Shown here: positions 12,306 to 25,221 of the stretch, in pieces
Layout: every line of letters starts with the position of its first letter
Numbering within the stretch: position 1 is the stretch's first letter
NCBI GenBank assembly: GCA_007922305.1
Contig: ML677365.1
Coordinates: 16,052,293 to 16,116,292, forward strand
From: Dermatemys mawii
Lineage: Eukaryota; Chordata; Testudines; Dermatemydidae
Direction of reading: 5' to 3'
DNA: 64,000 nt
Notes under the pieces: generated by a model
The model's database searches: none
Told to the model about the DNA's origin: nothing
Seen by the model: only the letters and a program-made list of their open reading frames with translations
Translations under genes and position numbers: made by a program

Positions 12306-15300
12306 GTAAGCTTGGGGAGCCCCAGGGTAGGGAAGAGACAAACCTCCATCCCCTCCGTTGATATACTTGTCTCAGTGCAAGTGCAAAGATGAATTTCCTT
12401 CCTGAGACCTTTCACTTAGAAGCTACCGCTGTCTCATTATGATCCCATAATCCAATTTATTCTCTTACATACAGTCTTGATTTACAGTGAATTCAAAGTT
12501 ATAATGCAAACATCTCCACACACACCAGAAATCACATTAGCTTTCATAGCTGGACTGTGAGGAATGGAAGAGAGACACAGATCTGGGCTGACGTGGTATA
12601 TCAACCTCGGCATTCCACAAGCAGCATTTAAAAGGAAAAGTCAGCTCAGCCTGTGCTGTGCCCCTAGTGGAATAGGTGTAATAAAGACTCAGGCACCATT
12701 TTAGCAGTGGCAGGGAAACACACGTAATGGAGCAGAGGTAGTACATAGGTACAAGTGCTTTTATGAGTACCACTACTACTACCACTAGTCCATATAATCA
12801 ACAGTAGTATTTAGTAGAAGGAAAAAGTGAACAGCTAAGAGTAAGAATCCAGATAGATCATTATGTCATGGCTCTGCCCAAGTGTTATGTGGCACCCACA
12901 AGGTACATTTTCCCTTCCACAACTGATAAAAGAAGTGATAGTATTTCTCCTGCAGGATACCTGCACAAAAAGCCAGCCACATACATCCCTGTGCAGTGTT
13001 TCCAAAATCATAAGGGCGCATGGAGAACTACTGTGACCCTAGGTACCCCTGTATTCGCACTCTATGCACTACTGTTGCCCTAGACAACCCCTTTATTTGC
13101 ACCCTCCATACTACTGCAATAATATTTGTACAAAATATGTTTTGTGCAGTATCATATAAAAGCTAATAATACTAGTTATTGATATAATTGCCAAATGCAT
13201 GTGTTAACTTTTTAATGTGAAGTTATAAATTCCCCGTGTGCTGTCACTAGAACATGTGTCTGACCAGACAAATTCACCTAGGCAAAGGTGATAAACAGGC
13301 CTGCCCTAGCAAAAGAATCTGGGTTTACCTCAGTTTATGTATTAGCAGTGAACAAAGCCATCAAGCTAAACCTGAGTCTCAGCAGGAGAGACAGAGAATT
13401 AAGATGGCTCCTGCACCCCCAAGCAACACAGGAGACTGGTTCCCCAAAAGGCCTTCCCTACTTGAAAGCCAAAGGTGATCACAGCTCTAGGTGTCCCCAG
13501 CAGCATGTGATAACTACTCAGTACCCTTCTCACTTGTTCTTCAGGCTCAGCTTCCATTCAAAAGTGGGAGCTCATCCCCATCTCCAAACGCTTGGAGAGC
13601 CACAGAAGATACACAAACTAAGATGCTAAGAGTGTTTGGTGCCTCAGAAAATGCTATAAAATGAGATCCTGACTAGAGCTAACACATGCACAGCCTCTTC
13701 TTTTCAACTTTAATTACAAATGGTACTAGAGTGTAGATGTCAGGGATTCCATTTGTAATACTGTAGTCACAAAAGCTTTGCTTTTCTGTTCCTTCTGAGG
13801 AGCACTTCAGCTTGTAAAGACAGACAAAGATACTCTCTTTCTTCCTTGCTGGCTGCAGGATAGCAATACAATTACTGGCATCCTAAAATTACTGCCATTA
13901 AGAAGAGGTCCAAAAAGGGAAAACAGAAAGACAGAACAACAGAAAGAAAAAAAGCCAGTGAAAATTTAAACTTTTCTTTCAGAAAAAGATTTGCAGTTAT
14001 AATCCGTCCAACTATGAATTCCTCGGATGGCTCTGCACATTTATCATCATGAATGTCAAAATTTCCATTGGCAACCTTCATTAAGTTTCTCAAAGTCAAC
14101 CATCAACACCCACACGCATTAGCAGACAGCACAGCATAACCAATAATATAGTGAGTAGGTGTAGTAATCATGCTGTGTTCTCGCTCTTCCCATCACTTCC
14201 TATATATATTTGTAAAACAGATATAAAATACATCTAGGAAAGAATCGGTCTTGCTTCTTTCTGCACATATCATACAAAGATGACTTGTCTCCAAAAGGAT
14301 CATTCTGAAACAGACAAGTGCACCATCTCTGCTACATTAGCACTGCAACAGCCTCCCTATCCTCCACCCACCCAAACCATCACTTCTGAGACTATTAAGT
14401 ATAATAGTTTGCCACAGAGAACTAGAATACACTTTATTACTGAGCATTGTGCGATAGGTGATTGTGAGCACACACAGACATGGTCAGTCATGACAATTAC
14501 TCACACCTGAGTCTCATCATGGTACAAATGTCAAACCATACCATAAACTGACTTCCTACTCTGCTACTAGCTGTCCCTGTGCGCCACCTCTCCCAAAGAC
14601 ATGGCTTCAATAGCAACAGTGTACTTCAAAGGAGCAGAAGCACGAGGAGACTAAACACTGAACAGAGTGGCCTAAACAAAGCCTGCACGTTTGTAAGGGG
14701 ATCCTCTGGAGGTTTTGTTGCAGCTGGCTTTGGAAGCCTGCACAACGAGACAGAACTACAGAGCTTTCAAATACCCAGTCTGATTTTCAGACGTGGCGAT
14801 TGGCCCCCCCCTTCCCTGTTGATTTCAGTGGGAACAGAGAGTTTTCAGCATTCTGCAAGTAATGACTGCTCCTGCCCACCTTCTGTGTGTCTGGAGTAAA
14901 TGCGTGGCTTCATCTTAACAGCCTCCAGGTAAATGTCATTAAGTCAGAAGTGTTCCTCTGCCCATCCTCAGACACAGCTCAGTCACCTGGCCCTCCCTCC
15001 CCAGCTCAGGGTTTCCATTAACTCCACTGTCTGATCCTTGCTGTTGCCTTTAGGCCTGAACTTGCTTATCCTTCCATATCTGCCAGTCAGCACACTGTGT
15101 GTGCTGCTACCTCCATTCCACCTCTGCTGAAATTCCCAGCCACACCCAAATCTCTACTCTTGATTCATTACAGTATTCAGCTTAAAACTGTCTTCTTACA
15201 GTGTCCCACCTGTCTTCTAGCAGCATGCCTGTCTCACAGAGCTCCTACTTCCCCACTCATCTAGCACTGGCCTTCACTCTGCCCCACCATATATTCTTTT

Positions 15301-16524
15301 CATTCATGTTGCAAGAGCCTTCTCCTTTGCAGCTTCTTAACTAGACTAGACATTCTGTATTGCTCTGCTTTCTCCGTTCACATTGCATCTGAAGATCCTT
15401 CTTTTCTTCTTAGATTATAGATAGTAATTTCTCCCTGCAGGTATTTTTTTTTAAAATGTAACCTTGTAACTATTATTTACTTGGGAAACAGTTTGTACGA
15501 AAAGCTATAATGGGCGCAGAAATTAAGGTTGGAAAGGAGTTTCCATTAGAATCTCATTTTCATTCATCATAATTTTATGAAACTGTCACCTTTTGAGCTC
15601 AGATTTTCCAGGCCTGGAAGCTGCATGAAGCTGTATGTTTTTTTGTTTTCTCGGAAAGTTTGAGCAACAGAATTTCAGCCATTATTGAGTGAGAGGAGAG
15701 TGAAAAAACCCCAACCTTTCCCTAGTACAAAAAAAACCCTTCGTAATTCCTCCCCAATCAACCCTTGAGCTTAAATTGCAGAGATTTGGACATTGCCATT
15801 TGCCATGGAAAACGCCCTCCCTGAGCAACAGTGGGGCCTTGTCCTGGAGGGAAAACGTTGAGATTTGACAGAGTTATGAGCATTTGGAAATCAACTAATG
15901 AGCATGTGCAGTAGAATGTTACTGTTTTCCTAAACTCATTATGTGTGCAGCTGGCAACTGCATGTGCAACCAATTCAGTTGTGCGCTGTGTCACACAGGC
16001 TCCAGAATGGCTGCAAACCAGCCATAGGAAACAAAGATCTAGAGGACGAGTTATATCCCATTGCTGGAGTAAGCTCCTGCAGATTTCTTAGATGTGAGGG
16101 AGTGTGTTCATCTAGAGCTTCACTCCTGTGGAGTTTAGTATCAATTCCGTAGAGGGAGAGGTTCCATGGCCTGACTGAAACATTCAGGTAAACTGCTGCC
16201 CACAGAGTAAGTTCATCTAGAGCTATGCTCTGTAGCAGTGTAGAAGCTCTGCCCGAGCTTAGCTCAGCTGCAGGCATAGTGGAGTTTGCTCACGTGGAAA
16301 ATGCAAACTAGTTCTACTTCTATATAAGTAATATAGTCAACCAAGGAATCATACCAAATACTACTCTGTATGTGTATTTCTTTGAAACAAAGAGAGAGAA
16401 AGAGACAACAATAAATACTGACACTAATTACTCTTCAGAGGTATGCACATGCAAGAACAATGTCCTCAGAGCAGAGAATGTCTCTTACTATGTATCTGTA
16501 CTGTGTCAAGCACAATGGGGTCAC
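12306..16524. other. Intergenic, nothing convincing
   Basis: Long stretch without a recognised gene. A - strand open frame at 13872-14099 looks slightly protein-like but matches nothing I know. No structured repeat found. Confidence 0.35.
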
Positions 16525-16591
16525 ATCTAGCAGGTTATTATTATTAAAATGTATTAAGATAATACATTTTAATAATAACAACCTGCTAGAT
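16525..16591. repeat. Near-perfect 31-bp hairpin
   Basis: The left arm 16525-16555 and right arm 16561-16591 are complementary over 31 bp with a single mismatch, around a 5-nt loop AAGAT. The arms read ATCTAGCAGGTTRTTATTAT and onward. The left arm lies in the tail of a SINE/L2-like sequence ('cacaatggggtc'), so the right arm looks like an inverted copy of it. Confidence 0.85.
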
Positions 16592-16739
16592 ATGTAGTAC
16601 CCTGGCCTGCAGGAAACATTCAGGCACATTGCTAAGGGAGAAGAGAAATTAGCTAACAAAACCCGCTAAAACTTCCAAATCCATCAATGGGAGTTGCATG
16701 GGCTTATGACCACTCAGGACTTGGTGCTGAGTCAATAAA

Positions 16740-17055
16740 GAGATACTGAATCAATATAGCAATTGCCATATGAGATAAGACCGGTGATCTAGCCAGACCA
16801 TTAGTCTGTCGCTGTTACTGGCTAGAACCAGACACTCCACGGGAAGGTATAAGAAATGTTGTAGCTGGCTACTATGGAATAATCCGCACCTAGGGAGAAG
16901 TCATTTCTAGCCCCCACCAGTTAGAAGTTGACTTATGCACTAAAATATGAGGGTTTATTATTACCATAGGGCCTAATGGCTCTGATCAAGGCTAATTTAC
17001 ACACACATAACAAAAAGACCGTCCCGGACCTGACCTCAAAGATTTTACAGTCCAC
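16740..17055. repeat. Degraded CR1/SINE-like mixture
   Basis: 'attgccatatgagataagac cggtgatctagccaga' resembles the CR1 3' end word 'ggccatactgggtcagacca'. Near 16960-17050, 'accatagggcctaatggctc … aaaagaccgtcccggacctg' resembles the SINE/L2-like tails. Both are heavily mutated. Confidence 0.3.
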
Positions 17056-17059
17056 ACAA

Positions 17060-19122
17060 GTGAAGAGATATAATCGGGTGAGTAAAACAGAGAAAGAACC
17101 CTATTTATTTTAATAAGTGGAAGCGTCAGATCCCTTCTACATGTTCAATGTTATCTAATGTAACTGCTGTGGATGGTCTCATTATCTGTATAAATGTCTC
17201 ATTATGACAATGAGCTTAGTGTAACTATACACAAAAAAAATACAAGCCACTACACAAGGATCTTAGCCTTGTTGGGAAAAAAATGTCTGATACAATACCT
17301 TCAGATCTGCGAAATAGGATGCGAATGTCTAATAGAGGGAGCATCATCCAAGCTGACATTTTGACATTTGCTGACTTGCTTGCTTACTGATATAAGCTTA
17401 ACAGTCTATTAATGTAGGATTTTGCCACAAAATACAAAAAAAGTATTAAACCCTGCAGAGACTTACACACAAGTAACTCTATCCATGCATAAAGTTATGC
17501 ACCTGCATAATTATTTGCAGGATCAGCAACTAAAACTTGGATTGTATTACTCAGGAATAAAACAGTCCTGGCAAGACTACTAGCATGGGCAAATACATCA
17601 AAAATGCAACACCGAAGTGAACAATATAAGAAATGTATAAAAGACCTGGTGACATAGGAAAGAGAGAAAAATGATGTGGCAAATACAGGGGGAAAGGTCA
17701 TGAGAAAAACCAAGGAAAGTAAATTGCGTTAGCAGAATAATAGAGCATGACCTTACCATTTGGCAAAGAGGTAGAAATCTTAACCCTAGGAGTCCTTTTG
17801 GTTTGTGGTTGCTGGAAAGTTGAAGCATTCAGGATTGGCTCAGCTCTAGGGTTTCTGCTATAAGCAAACTAACACATGAACACACCTCCCAGCTCACAGT
17901 CACTCTCATAACGAACAGTTATAATAAATATTATGTTATTCCTAATATTTTGCTACCCTAGGCAACCATTTATTTCTGCCTTGTATGATAGAGCCTGGAA
18001 GACTTAGATATTGCAGAATCTCTTTGCTGCTCCATCATAAGATTTTATGATCTTAAAAACTGTCATTTGATCAGAAACAAAATATTCCTTGCTCCCTGTT
18101 GGGGAGCCATAAATTCTCATTAACCAGCTGAGTATATTTCTTTACTTCCTTGATGAAGAGACAGTGCTTATACATTCTCTTGCAGTTGGCTTTTCCAGTT
18201 TTATTTGCACCGCCAGTCCCTGGATTAAGTAGGAAAAGCCCAGAAGGCTTGATGATTTTTATTTCCAGGCGATTGATTTTATAGTGTGAATTTTGGTTCA
18301 GTTTCCTTGGATCATAAATAGATCCATGTGAGTTCTTCAGCTGGGTGAGCTGGCATTCCGAATTACTGCTAGTTCCTATTCCAAGCTCTGCCAGTTGGGT
18401 TTTTTTCTTCTTTCACCGTTAGGCTTGATTTGAATTGCCAAGAAACAGAAATTGAAGTTGCTGGTTTTTTAGAAGAGAGTAATCAGTTTAGAATGTGTAT
18501 TTGTGCCCAGCACATTGGATTTTGAAGGAGAAAGCAACTTAGATGTAAAGCCAGAGATACTAAAGAGTAATTCTTGCTTTGGAAGTAGTATTGAGTTAGG
18601 TTTAATTGTAATGGAAAGCTTTATGCAAATAGGAAGCATTATTAATTTATTAGGGAACCATAATCCTCCTGAGTTTTCTAGGAGATGTTTTTGCTTGAGA
18701 TTTGAAGAAACTGTTTGCCAGATGCTGAAGGGATAATAAAATGCCTATGTCTATCATTTTCCCAAATATTCTGTGCATGAAGAAATATCACATGGGAGAA
18801 AATTGTATTCAAAGTAATGATGAGGTCCTATGAATCAAGGAAATAAATAGAAGGAGGAATGGATACTGACATGAAGATTTGAAATATCTGCCAATGTCAG
18901 AACACATCCTAAAAAAATATCTTTTGATGCTATCAATCAAAACTCAAGGGAAAAACCCTGAATAATTACATGATTTTGGGTTCTGTTCTTTAGGATATAA
19001 AAAGATTCCATTTCTGAGCAGAAGGGAGGTTGGAAATTGTGTTGGGCAACTTGTAATTTGCTCACATGTCTTTAGAAGTAGTCTAACTCCAGTGAACAAG
19101 ACTGGTTGGGGCTTCAATCAAA
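17060..19122. other. Intergenic, nothing convincing
   Basis: AT-rich non-coding DNA. The 77-codon frame at 18503-18736 has no recognisable relatives. Confidence 0.35.
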
Positions 19123-19695
19123 CAAGTGTAACCCTTCTGCCCATCAGAGTTGGCAGCAACAAGGGCCGGGTTCAGTATCCAGGGGTTCCATTCCACTAGC
19201 ACAATACAAAAACCGGCTCGAGCCCCCACCCAGTGACCTGGGACAACCATATACCACCCCTCTGGGCGTCTGTAAGAGACAATACTTACCCTCTCGCAAG
19301 CACTGAGTCTGAGTGTACCAAAGCCTTTTAATAACAGGGAGAAACAATGTGGCATTATATTGGGGAAACACCACAAACAAGGTTAATAAACCAAACCATG
19401 AACCAGAAGCCCCCCTCCCAGCAAATAGGCCATGGCCTTCCCTTTGGCTCTTGAGTTCCACAACCCCAAAAAGTCACTCAATAGTCCCAAAGTCCAGCAG
19501 CCCAAGAGTCTCTGTTCTGGGTCAGTGCAGAGCTCAAAAGTCAATTGGCAGAGTCTTACCTCCCAGCCTGGGTGGAAATGGAGGGTAGGGCAAGGGGCAC
19601 CTTACGTGGTCCGAGGCCGACTGCGCCGCCTCTCTGTGGGGTTCCGCTGCAGCCCTCACCGCAATCCGCTCTGCTCTGCTCGCCGACACTCAAAC

Positions 19696-19971
19696 TGCTC
19701 TGCAGCACCAGTCACTCTGCTAGCCGTCCTGCTAGCCGACACACGGACAGCTCTGCGGTGCCAGTCACTCTGCTAGCAGCACAAACGGCTCCGTTAGTCG
19801 ACACACGGACTGCTCTACTGTGCCAGCCACTCCGCCAGCCACACGAACTGCACCCAGGAACCGCTCAGCTGAGTCTGCTGCCAGTCACACGAACTGCACC
19901 CAGGAACCGCTCGGCTGTGTCTGCTGCCAGTCGCACAAACTGCACCCAGGAACCGCTCAGCTGAGTCCACT
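19696..19971. repeat. Minisatellite inside the LTR
   Basis: Three 46-bp units (19834-19879, 19880-19925, 19926-19971) begin GCCAGYCRCACRAACTGCAC and differ at only a few bases. Before them, longer units starting CGACAC(A/T)CRRAC at about 19685, 19737 and 19799 repeat with a period near 52-62 bp. The open frames across it are artefacts of the repeat. Confidence 0.85.
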
Positions 19972-20424
19972 ACTTTGCTCTGCTAGCTGCCCAAATTGCT
20001 TGGTGCCACCAATATGCCTTTAGGCCAGCCCCCACTTAACACAGTGCTTAACGGTTTCAGCTCTTAAGTGACTTCAGCTCTTAGTGGTGTGTGGGGGGGG
20101 GGGGTCAGCACCTTGGCACAGGTACACCAGCAGCCTCAAAGTGAATTCAGCTTAGCAGGCTGAACCAAGACTTCTAAGGAAATCATAATTAGCTCTAACA
20201 TTCCACAGTGGAAAGAAGCATACTGCAATAGACGAGGGGGGGGGCTAGACAACTCCCTCATCAAAAGATATAGAGGCCTATGACCTTTTTCTCAATCTCA
20301 GAGTGTTCTGAAACGCATGGCCCTTGCCCAGTGAGTACTACCTAGATGAAGGCGAGTCCCTCCATCATAACAAGGGCCAAGTATGTGTCCATAGTCCTTC
20401 ATTCACCAAATCAGGGTAACATCA

Positions 20425-20431
20425 CTTTATA
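20425..20431 (-). promoter_or_regulatory. Candidate TATA box of the LTR
   Basis: TATAAAG on the - strand, about 75 bp downstream (in that orientation) of the duplicated octamer motifs. Inferred from position in the LTR; not tested. Confidence 0.35.
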
Positions 20432-20504
20432 TTTCCTTCCCCAATAACATAGAAACTGGGGCTCCCGCATCAGCCGAAGTGGCCATGTGGGCTGCTGTGG
20501 GCTC

Positions 20505-20556
20505 AGTGGGTGTGTCTATGCAAATGGTTCAGTGGGTGTGTCTATGCAAATGGTTC
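20505..20556. repeat. Tandem 26-bp duplication carrying octamer motifs
   Basis: Two identical copies (20505-20530, 20531-20556) each contain ATGCAAAT, the binding site of POU/Oct factors. Tandem duplication of enhancer motifs is common in the U3 of LTRs. Confidence 0.85.
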
Positions 20557-20649
20557 AGCCCCAAAGTTATTTTCCAAAGCTCACTGCAATGCCCATAGTT
20601 CGCCACCAGATGTCAGAATATATCTCATTCCTGACACTGCTTACACAAG

Positions 20650-23315
20650 GTTGTTTTTGGGAGGAGAGGGGGTTTTAAACAGGCACTGGTCTCAACATTT
20701 AAGAGACTGGGAAGGCTGAGTGAGATGGGGCTATATGTTTTTATCTTATTCTAGATCGCTGTAAGCTAGTTTATATTTCTGAAAGTATGAAAGTTAATTT
20801 TATAACCTGACATTCATGTACTAGTTTAGAAGCTTTTCTTATCAGACCTAAGTCAAATGACCCTTGACACAAAGGAAGGTGCTTTTCCTGCTTCCAAATA
20901 ATCCCTAAAAACTAGTTGACAAGATCCTTCTATGTTCAGTACTAAAAAGTATGCTTCATCAGGTGAGAATTTGATATGTTTCTCCCTCTCCTTCGAAGGC
21001 AAAGATGAAACCTGGCCACCTGTATTGAAACCTATGGCTTAGCCTGATGCTTTTGCAGTCTCTGGGTTGAATATAACAGAAAAACATCAGCTTGATCTCT
21101 TGTTTGGTAGGAAAAAATGGAAGAAAATTGAGTTAACATCTAATTTCATGAGGATTTTTGGCAGTTATTTGGCCATATAAGTGGAATTCTTCATGGTGAT
21201 GTGGAACAGTATTCCTGTTCTATCACTTTTGTGTCAATCATGGCAAAGGCAGATAAAATCAAAACCATAAATAAGTACATTTGAGAGATAATTGAAAAAT
21301 TAAGGTCAAGATTTGCTGTTAGCAAAACTGTCTAAATCCGACATAAGGGAATGAACTAAACTGCAATTAAAAACACACATATCATAGGCCTTCCCTTTTG
21401 CTTTGTCCACGTCTTGTGATTACTTTTTAGCAAGACTCCTCCCCTCAGAATCAAAGGTAGCAAGAGCACTGAGCACACAGGAGTAAAAGAGAGGCCATCA
21501 AAGCATTCAGAGGAACATTTAATCAGAACCATGTTAAGCCATGGGGAGTGAAGCCTTTGGTATTTTAACTTCCATTGTCTAGGCATGAAGTGAACTAAAC
21601 ATGAATGTTTTGAAAAAATTAACTTTCAAAACAAGGGTAGAAACAGCAAGGTAGATCAATAAATTAAGAGACCTATTCATGTCTAGTACATATTTATTAT
21701 AGCTATTTTAGTGGAGACTTCACATTAGTATATTTATTTTTAAGACCTGACCAGGTGCTTGGCACTGTACAAGATAGTCCCATGTCCAGAGAGCTTACCA
21801 TTTTGAAAGTATAAGGTTCCTTAACATCACAAAAGGGACTACACATGAATCAAAAGAATCAAAACGCAACACAAATTGATCACTGCCCCTATTTATCCAC
21901 ATTGGTCCGAGGGGCAGATTTATTGAAAGTCCAAAAATAATCTAAAGGGCCTGTCACTAGTGTTCCAATTGGTTACAGTTCTTGAAGGTCCCCTCCAAAT
22001 CCTTGGCAAGTACATGTTGCCTAATGCGAGTTCTGATTAAAAGAATTCCAGGCAGTGGTCCTAATATCATGTGCGCACTACAATTTCTAATCATTAACAT
22101 CGGAAAAGGCATGTGACCCCATCTTAGCCTGGTGAGAAAACAATGTTAGCTACAGCTGACTGCCTTGAGAGAGAGAGACGGAGAGTGGGACAGTGTGTGT
22201 TTTCATATGCCTTCCTTCAGAGCGATGTGGTACAACCACAACGACATCTGGAGTAAGCAAGTATTTTAATGTTTTTATAATCTATAGCATAGCTAGGCAT
22301 TTCCTGGCTCCTCTGAGTAATGGCCACATCTCTGAGGTGATCTATTTACTGTGTACTGCATGTGCAATGTTATTTCAACAATGTACCCACAGGTTGTAAT
22401 GCTGCATAAAAAGAAACTGAACTGAGGCATTTTTACAAGATAAAATATGGCATGCTATTAAAATTCCCCTTCAAAATAAAACAGTTTTTAAGCTACATTA
22501 AAAACATTACTGACCTTTGGAGATTTAAAATGTAAATCAACTGGCAGGTCTTTCTGAACCGTTATGTAGCTATAAATAAAGCAAATTATTTGCATGTTAT
22601 TTGCATAGTCCCCTACAATGGAAGAGGCCAATTTAACCATTCATGCATTAAGAAGCCATGTCCCTTTTAGCATGTGCATTGCTTGTGATGCCAAGAGGCA
22701 ACCATCTATGTAATGACACCTTTCAGTGATGACTAGTTCCAGTTTTACAGTAAACTGACTTCTAATGGAAAGAGTTCAATCCTATGAGAAGTGGGGATCA
22801 GGCCCCAGGCCTTCAGTGCTTTCAGTTTCATTGCGTAACTCAAATGGGACCAAAGCAAGGCTGGCTATGTACCCCACATTTACTAATCTAACCAATTATT
22901 GCAAATGTATTTTAAAAACAAGACCAGGTCAGGCTTTTTCAGCCTTTTCTCAGACTGTGCCTTCCTCCCACGACATCCCACACTCCAAACTTCCTCATCT
23001 GCACCACAGTATTCTTTGGAATAGGTACTCACAGCACTTTAAAGAAAATGCTGCTTACCGCTTGCTCCAGAAGGGATGCAGTGCAAATCTGAGCAAAGGT
23101 TAATTAGATATGCTCCTGTCATCTAAGGTTCACCAGTTGTGGCAGGTTACTAAGCCATCTGCTTCCAGTACAGGTTGGACACAGCCTTGTAAATCCCTCA
23201 TGTTCAAAGACAGCTGCTGGTGACTCTTTTGAGAGTTGCCATAATCTACAGGCTGGGAGTCACAGTTTTGGAGGGTGTTTGACTAATATGCATCCTAAAG
23301 AATAAAAATAGACTC
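20650..23315. other. Intergenic, little structure
   Basis: Non-coding. A short SINE/L2-like patch occurs near 21740-21800 (gcttggcactgtacaagata). The 112-codon frame at 22765-23103 resembles nothing known and has no splice or repeat context. Confidence 0.35.
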
Positions 23316-23773
23316 TAAGGCCTGATCTACACTACACAGTTAGGATGATGTAAGACAGCTTACATCAACCTAATGATAGTGTATATACCTACATAATAAC
23401 TCCACCTTCATAAGAGGCGTAGGGCTTATGTTGGTGTAGTTAGGGCAATGAAGTGTCTGTGTAGACACTGCATTGCTTACATTGGCTGTTGGCTCCCCAC
23501 TTAGAGAGCAGAGAAATCCAGGCAGCTGCCCCCTCCAGCCCTCTCCCTCCAGTGCTGAAGTGGGGATCCAAGAGCCTGGGGACAGCTGGGCTCCTGGTGG
23601 GGAGCTGAGTGGAGCTCAGAGCCAGCCCCCAACACTGCCCCTCTTCAGTCGGTGGACATATCCTTCCACCTGAGGACATGCAACACTGACAGAAGAAGGT
23701 TAGTGGGAACATCTGCCACTGCAGTAATTACCTAACATAGATTGATTTAGGGCCCTAGTGTAGACATGCCTTA
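23316..23773. mobile_element. MITE-like element, 458 bp
   Basis: The ends are inverted repeats: TAAGGCCTGATCTACACTA at the left, and the complement of TAAGGCATGTCTACACTA at the right. The middle is GC-rich and non-coding. It belongs with the 'gtctacacta' group at 10436. Confidence 0.7.
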
Positions 23774-24544
23774 AAAGCAGTACTGATTGCAGATTCTATT
23801 TTTTTCCTCTTTCCTAGACTTTCTTCTTGCTGCACTAATGCCTATTTTCATCTGCTCTCCTTTGGAAAGATTTAGAGACCCTTGATATATTTGCCAACTA
23901 ATTTACAAGAATTATTGCATTGTAAAAATATTCAGAAAACCTGGATGCAATTGATTTTTCTAACAAGATGACTTTACTGGAAAATATATATTTGGTTAAC
24001 CCTTTAATCCCTCGGGGCACAGTATCCAAAACACTTCCAACTGCCATTTAAAATCACCATATTAGTTTAATAAGACTCACACATTAGTGAAGAGTTTTCT
24101 CAGTTTAAGAATACTGATCAATGCTTACCCCTGAATAGTAAAGCATGTATATTAGGCCTGTAAGGGGGTTAATGAGGAGTAATAGATTATGTTGCATTCA
24201 CTATGCAAATAACACAGCTCTCTATGGTCTTTCTGTCTCACCATCTAGTGCTGTTGAACAGCTGGCTTAATGTTTGGCTGAGGCTGACACATGGATGAGA
24301 ATGAGAATAAATAAAATAAGACTGAGGTAAGCTTTGTAGGTTGAGGAAGCAACTATAAAATCTGGCTAGGGTAACCTCTGCTCCATTTAACGAGAGTGCC
24401 TGCCTGCCATTGTTACCATAGTGCTCAAACTGAAGGTGTTGCTGGATCCCTAGTTGCTGTTAAATGATCATTGCCAGCAGTGCCTAACAAGGGCCTCCAC
24501 CCGCCTCACTCTTGGTTTGACTAAGAGATTGCAGCTGATGCAGA

Positions 24545-24685
24545 TGTTGCTATTATTATTATTAACATTACTGTCGCACTTAGAAGTCCTACTCATGGAC
24601 TAGGACCCCATTGTGCTAGGCACCATACAAACACAGAATAAAAAGATAGTCTCTACCCCAAAGAGCTTATAGTCTAATTGTAAGT
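24545..24685 (+). repeat. SINE/L2-like 3' tail
   Basis: Begins with a TTATTATTATTA run, then CATGGACTAGGACCCCATTG, TGCTAGGCACCATACAAACA and CCCCAAAGAGCTTATAGTCT. This is the best preserved of several related tails in the window. The pattern is common across sauropsid genomes; exact family not assigned. Confidence 0.6.
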
Positions 24686-24815
24686 ATACTACTGTACATA
24701 TATTGTGTATACACGCCTAATTATTGCCGCATGCTCCGCATGGCACCATCCCTATGACAGCCTAGAAATTAGATCTAGTACAGAACACATTAACCCGATT
24801 ATTAAAAATAGAACA

Positions 24816-25111
24816 GTTACCTGTTTCGTAACTGGTGTTCTTCAAGATGTGTTGCTCATGTCCATTCATGTTAGGTGTGTGCGCTCGCCACATGTGCTGG
24901 TGCTGCAAGTTTTCCCTCAGTGGTATCCATAGGGGACCGGCTCTGGTGTCCCCTGGAGTGGCACGCACATGCCGCAGTATAAGGGGCATCACCAGCTGTC
25001 CCCACCCTCATTTCCTTCTTGCTGGAAACTCCGACAGTGTGGAAGGAGGGTGGGTTATGGAATGAACAAGAGCAACACATCTTGAAGAACACCAGTTACG
25101 AAACAGGTAAC
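24816..25111. mobile_element. Fold-back element with perfect 42-bp inverted ends
   Basis: 24816-24857 (GTTACCTGTTTCGTAACTGG…) and 25070-25111 are exact inverted copies over 42 bp, separated by about 210 bp of non-coding DNA. Partial relatives lie at 29020-29340, where the word CTGTAAC-GTGG-TCTTCAAGA occurs twice. I read it as a non-autonomous DNA element or the end of a larger repeat continuing to about 26.1 kb. Confidence 0.65.
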
Positions 25112-25221
25112 CGTCTTTTCTTCTTAGAGTGCTTGCTCATGTCCATTCCATGCTGGGTGACTCCCAAGCAGTACCAACGGAGGTGGGTAGGTGTTCATGG
25201 ATGTGTAGCTTATAACACACT

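Larger units (their letters stand above)
19127..20645 (-). mobile_element. Solo LTR of an endogenous LTR retroelement
   Basis: 1519 bp bounded by TGTAAC on the left and CTTACA on the right, the inverted TG…CA ends expected of an LTR. It is flanked by the 4-bp direct repeat CAAG (19123-19126 and 20646-20649). There is no coding internal region, so it is a solo LTR. It contains an internal minisatellite, two tandem 26-bp copies each carrying an ATGCAAAT octamer, and a G12 run (20093-20104). Read on the - strand, the octamer duplication, then TATAAAG (20431-20425), then an ATTAAA-type signal near 19330-19325 follow U3-R order, so - orientation is likely. A gene-free region of a different kind is possible, but the ends plus duplication make an LTR the best reading. 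Confidence 0.75.

Noticed and set aside
13872..14099. 75-codon - strand frame starting MTLRNLMKVANGNFDIHDDK
   Set aside because: Slightly protein-like start but no family recognised, hydrophobic AT-driven end, and no flanking exon.
19545..19964. 139-codon + strand open frame
   Set aside because: It runs through the minisatellite of a solo LTR; the repeated Cys/His-rich peptide is a by-product of the tandem repeat.
22765..23103. 112-codon + strand frame
   Set aside because: No similarity, no exon signals and no codon pattern that I could distinguish from chance.
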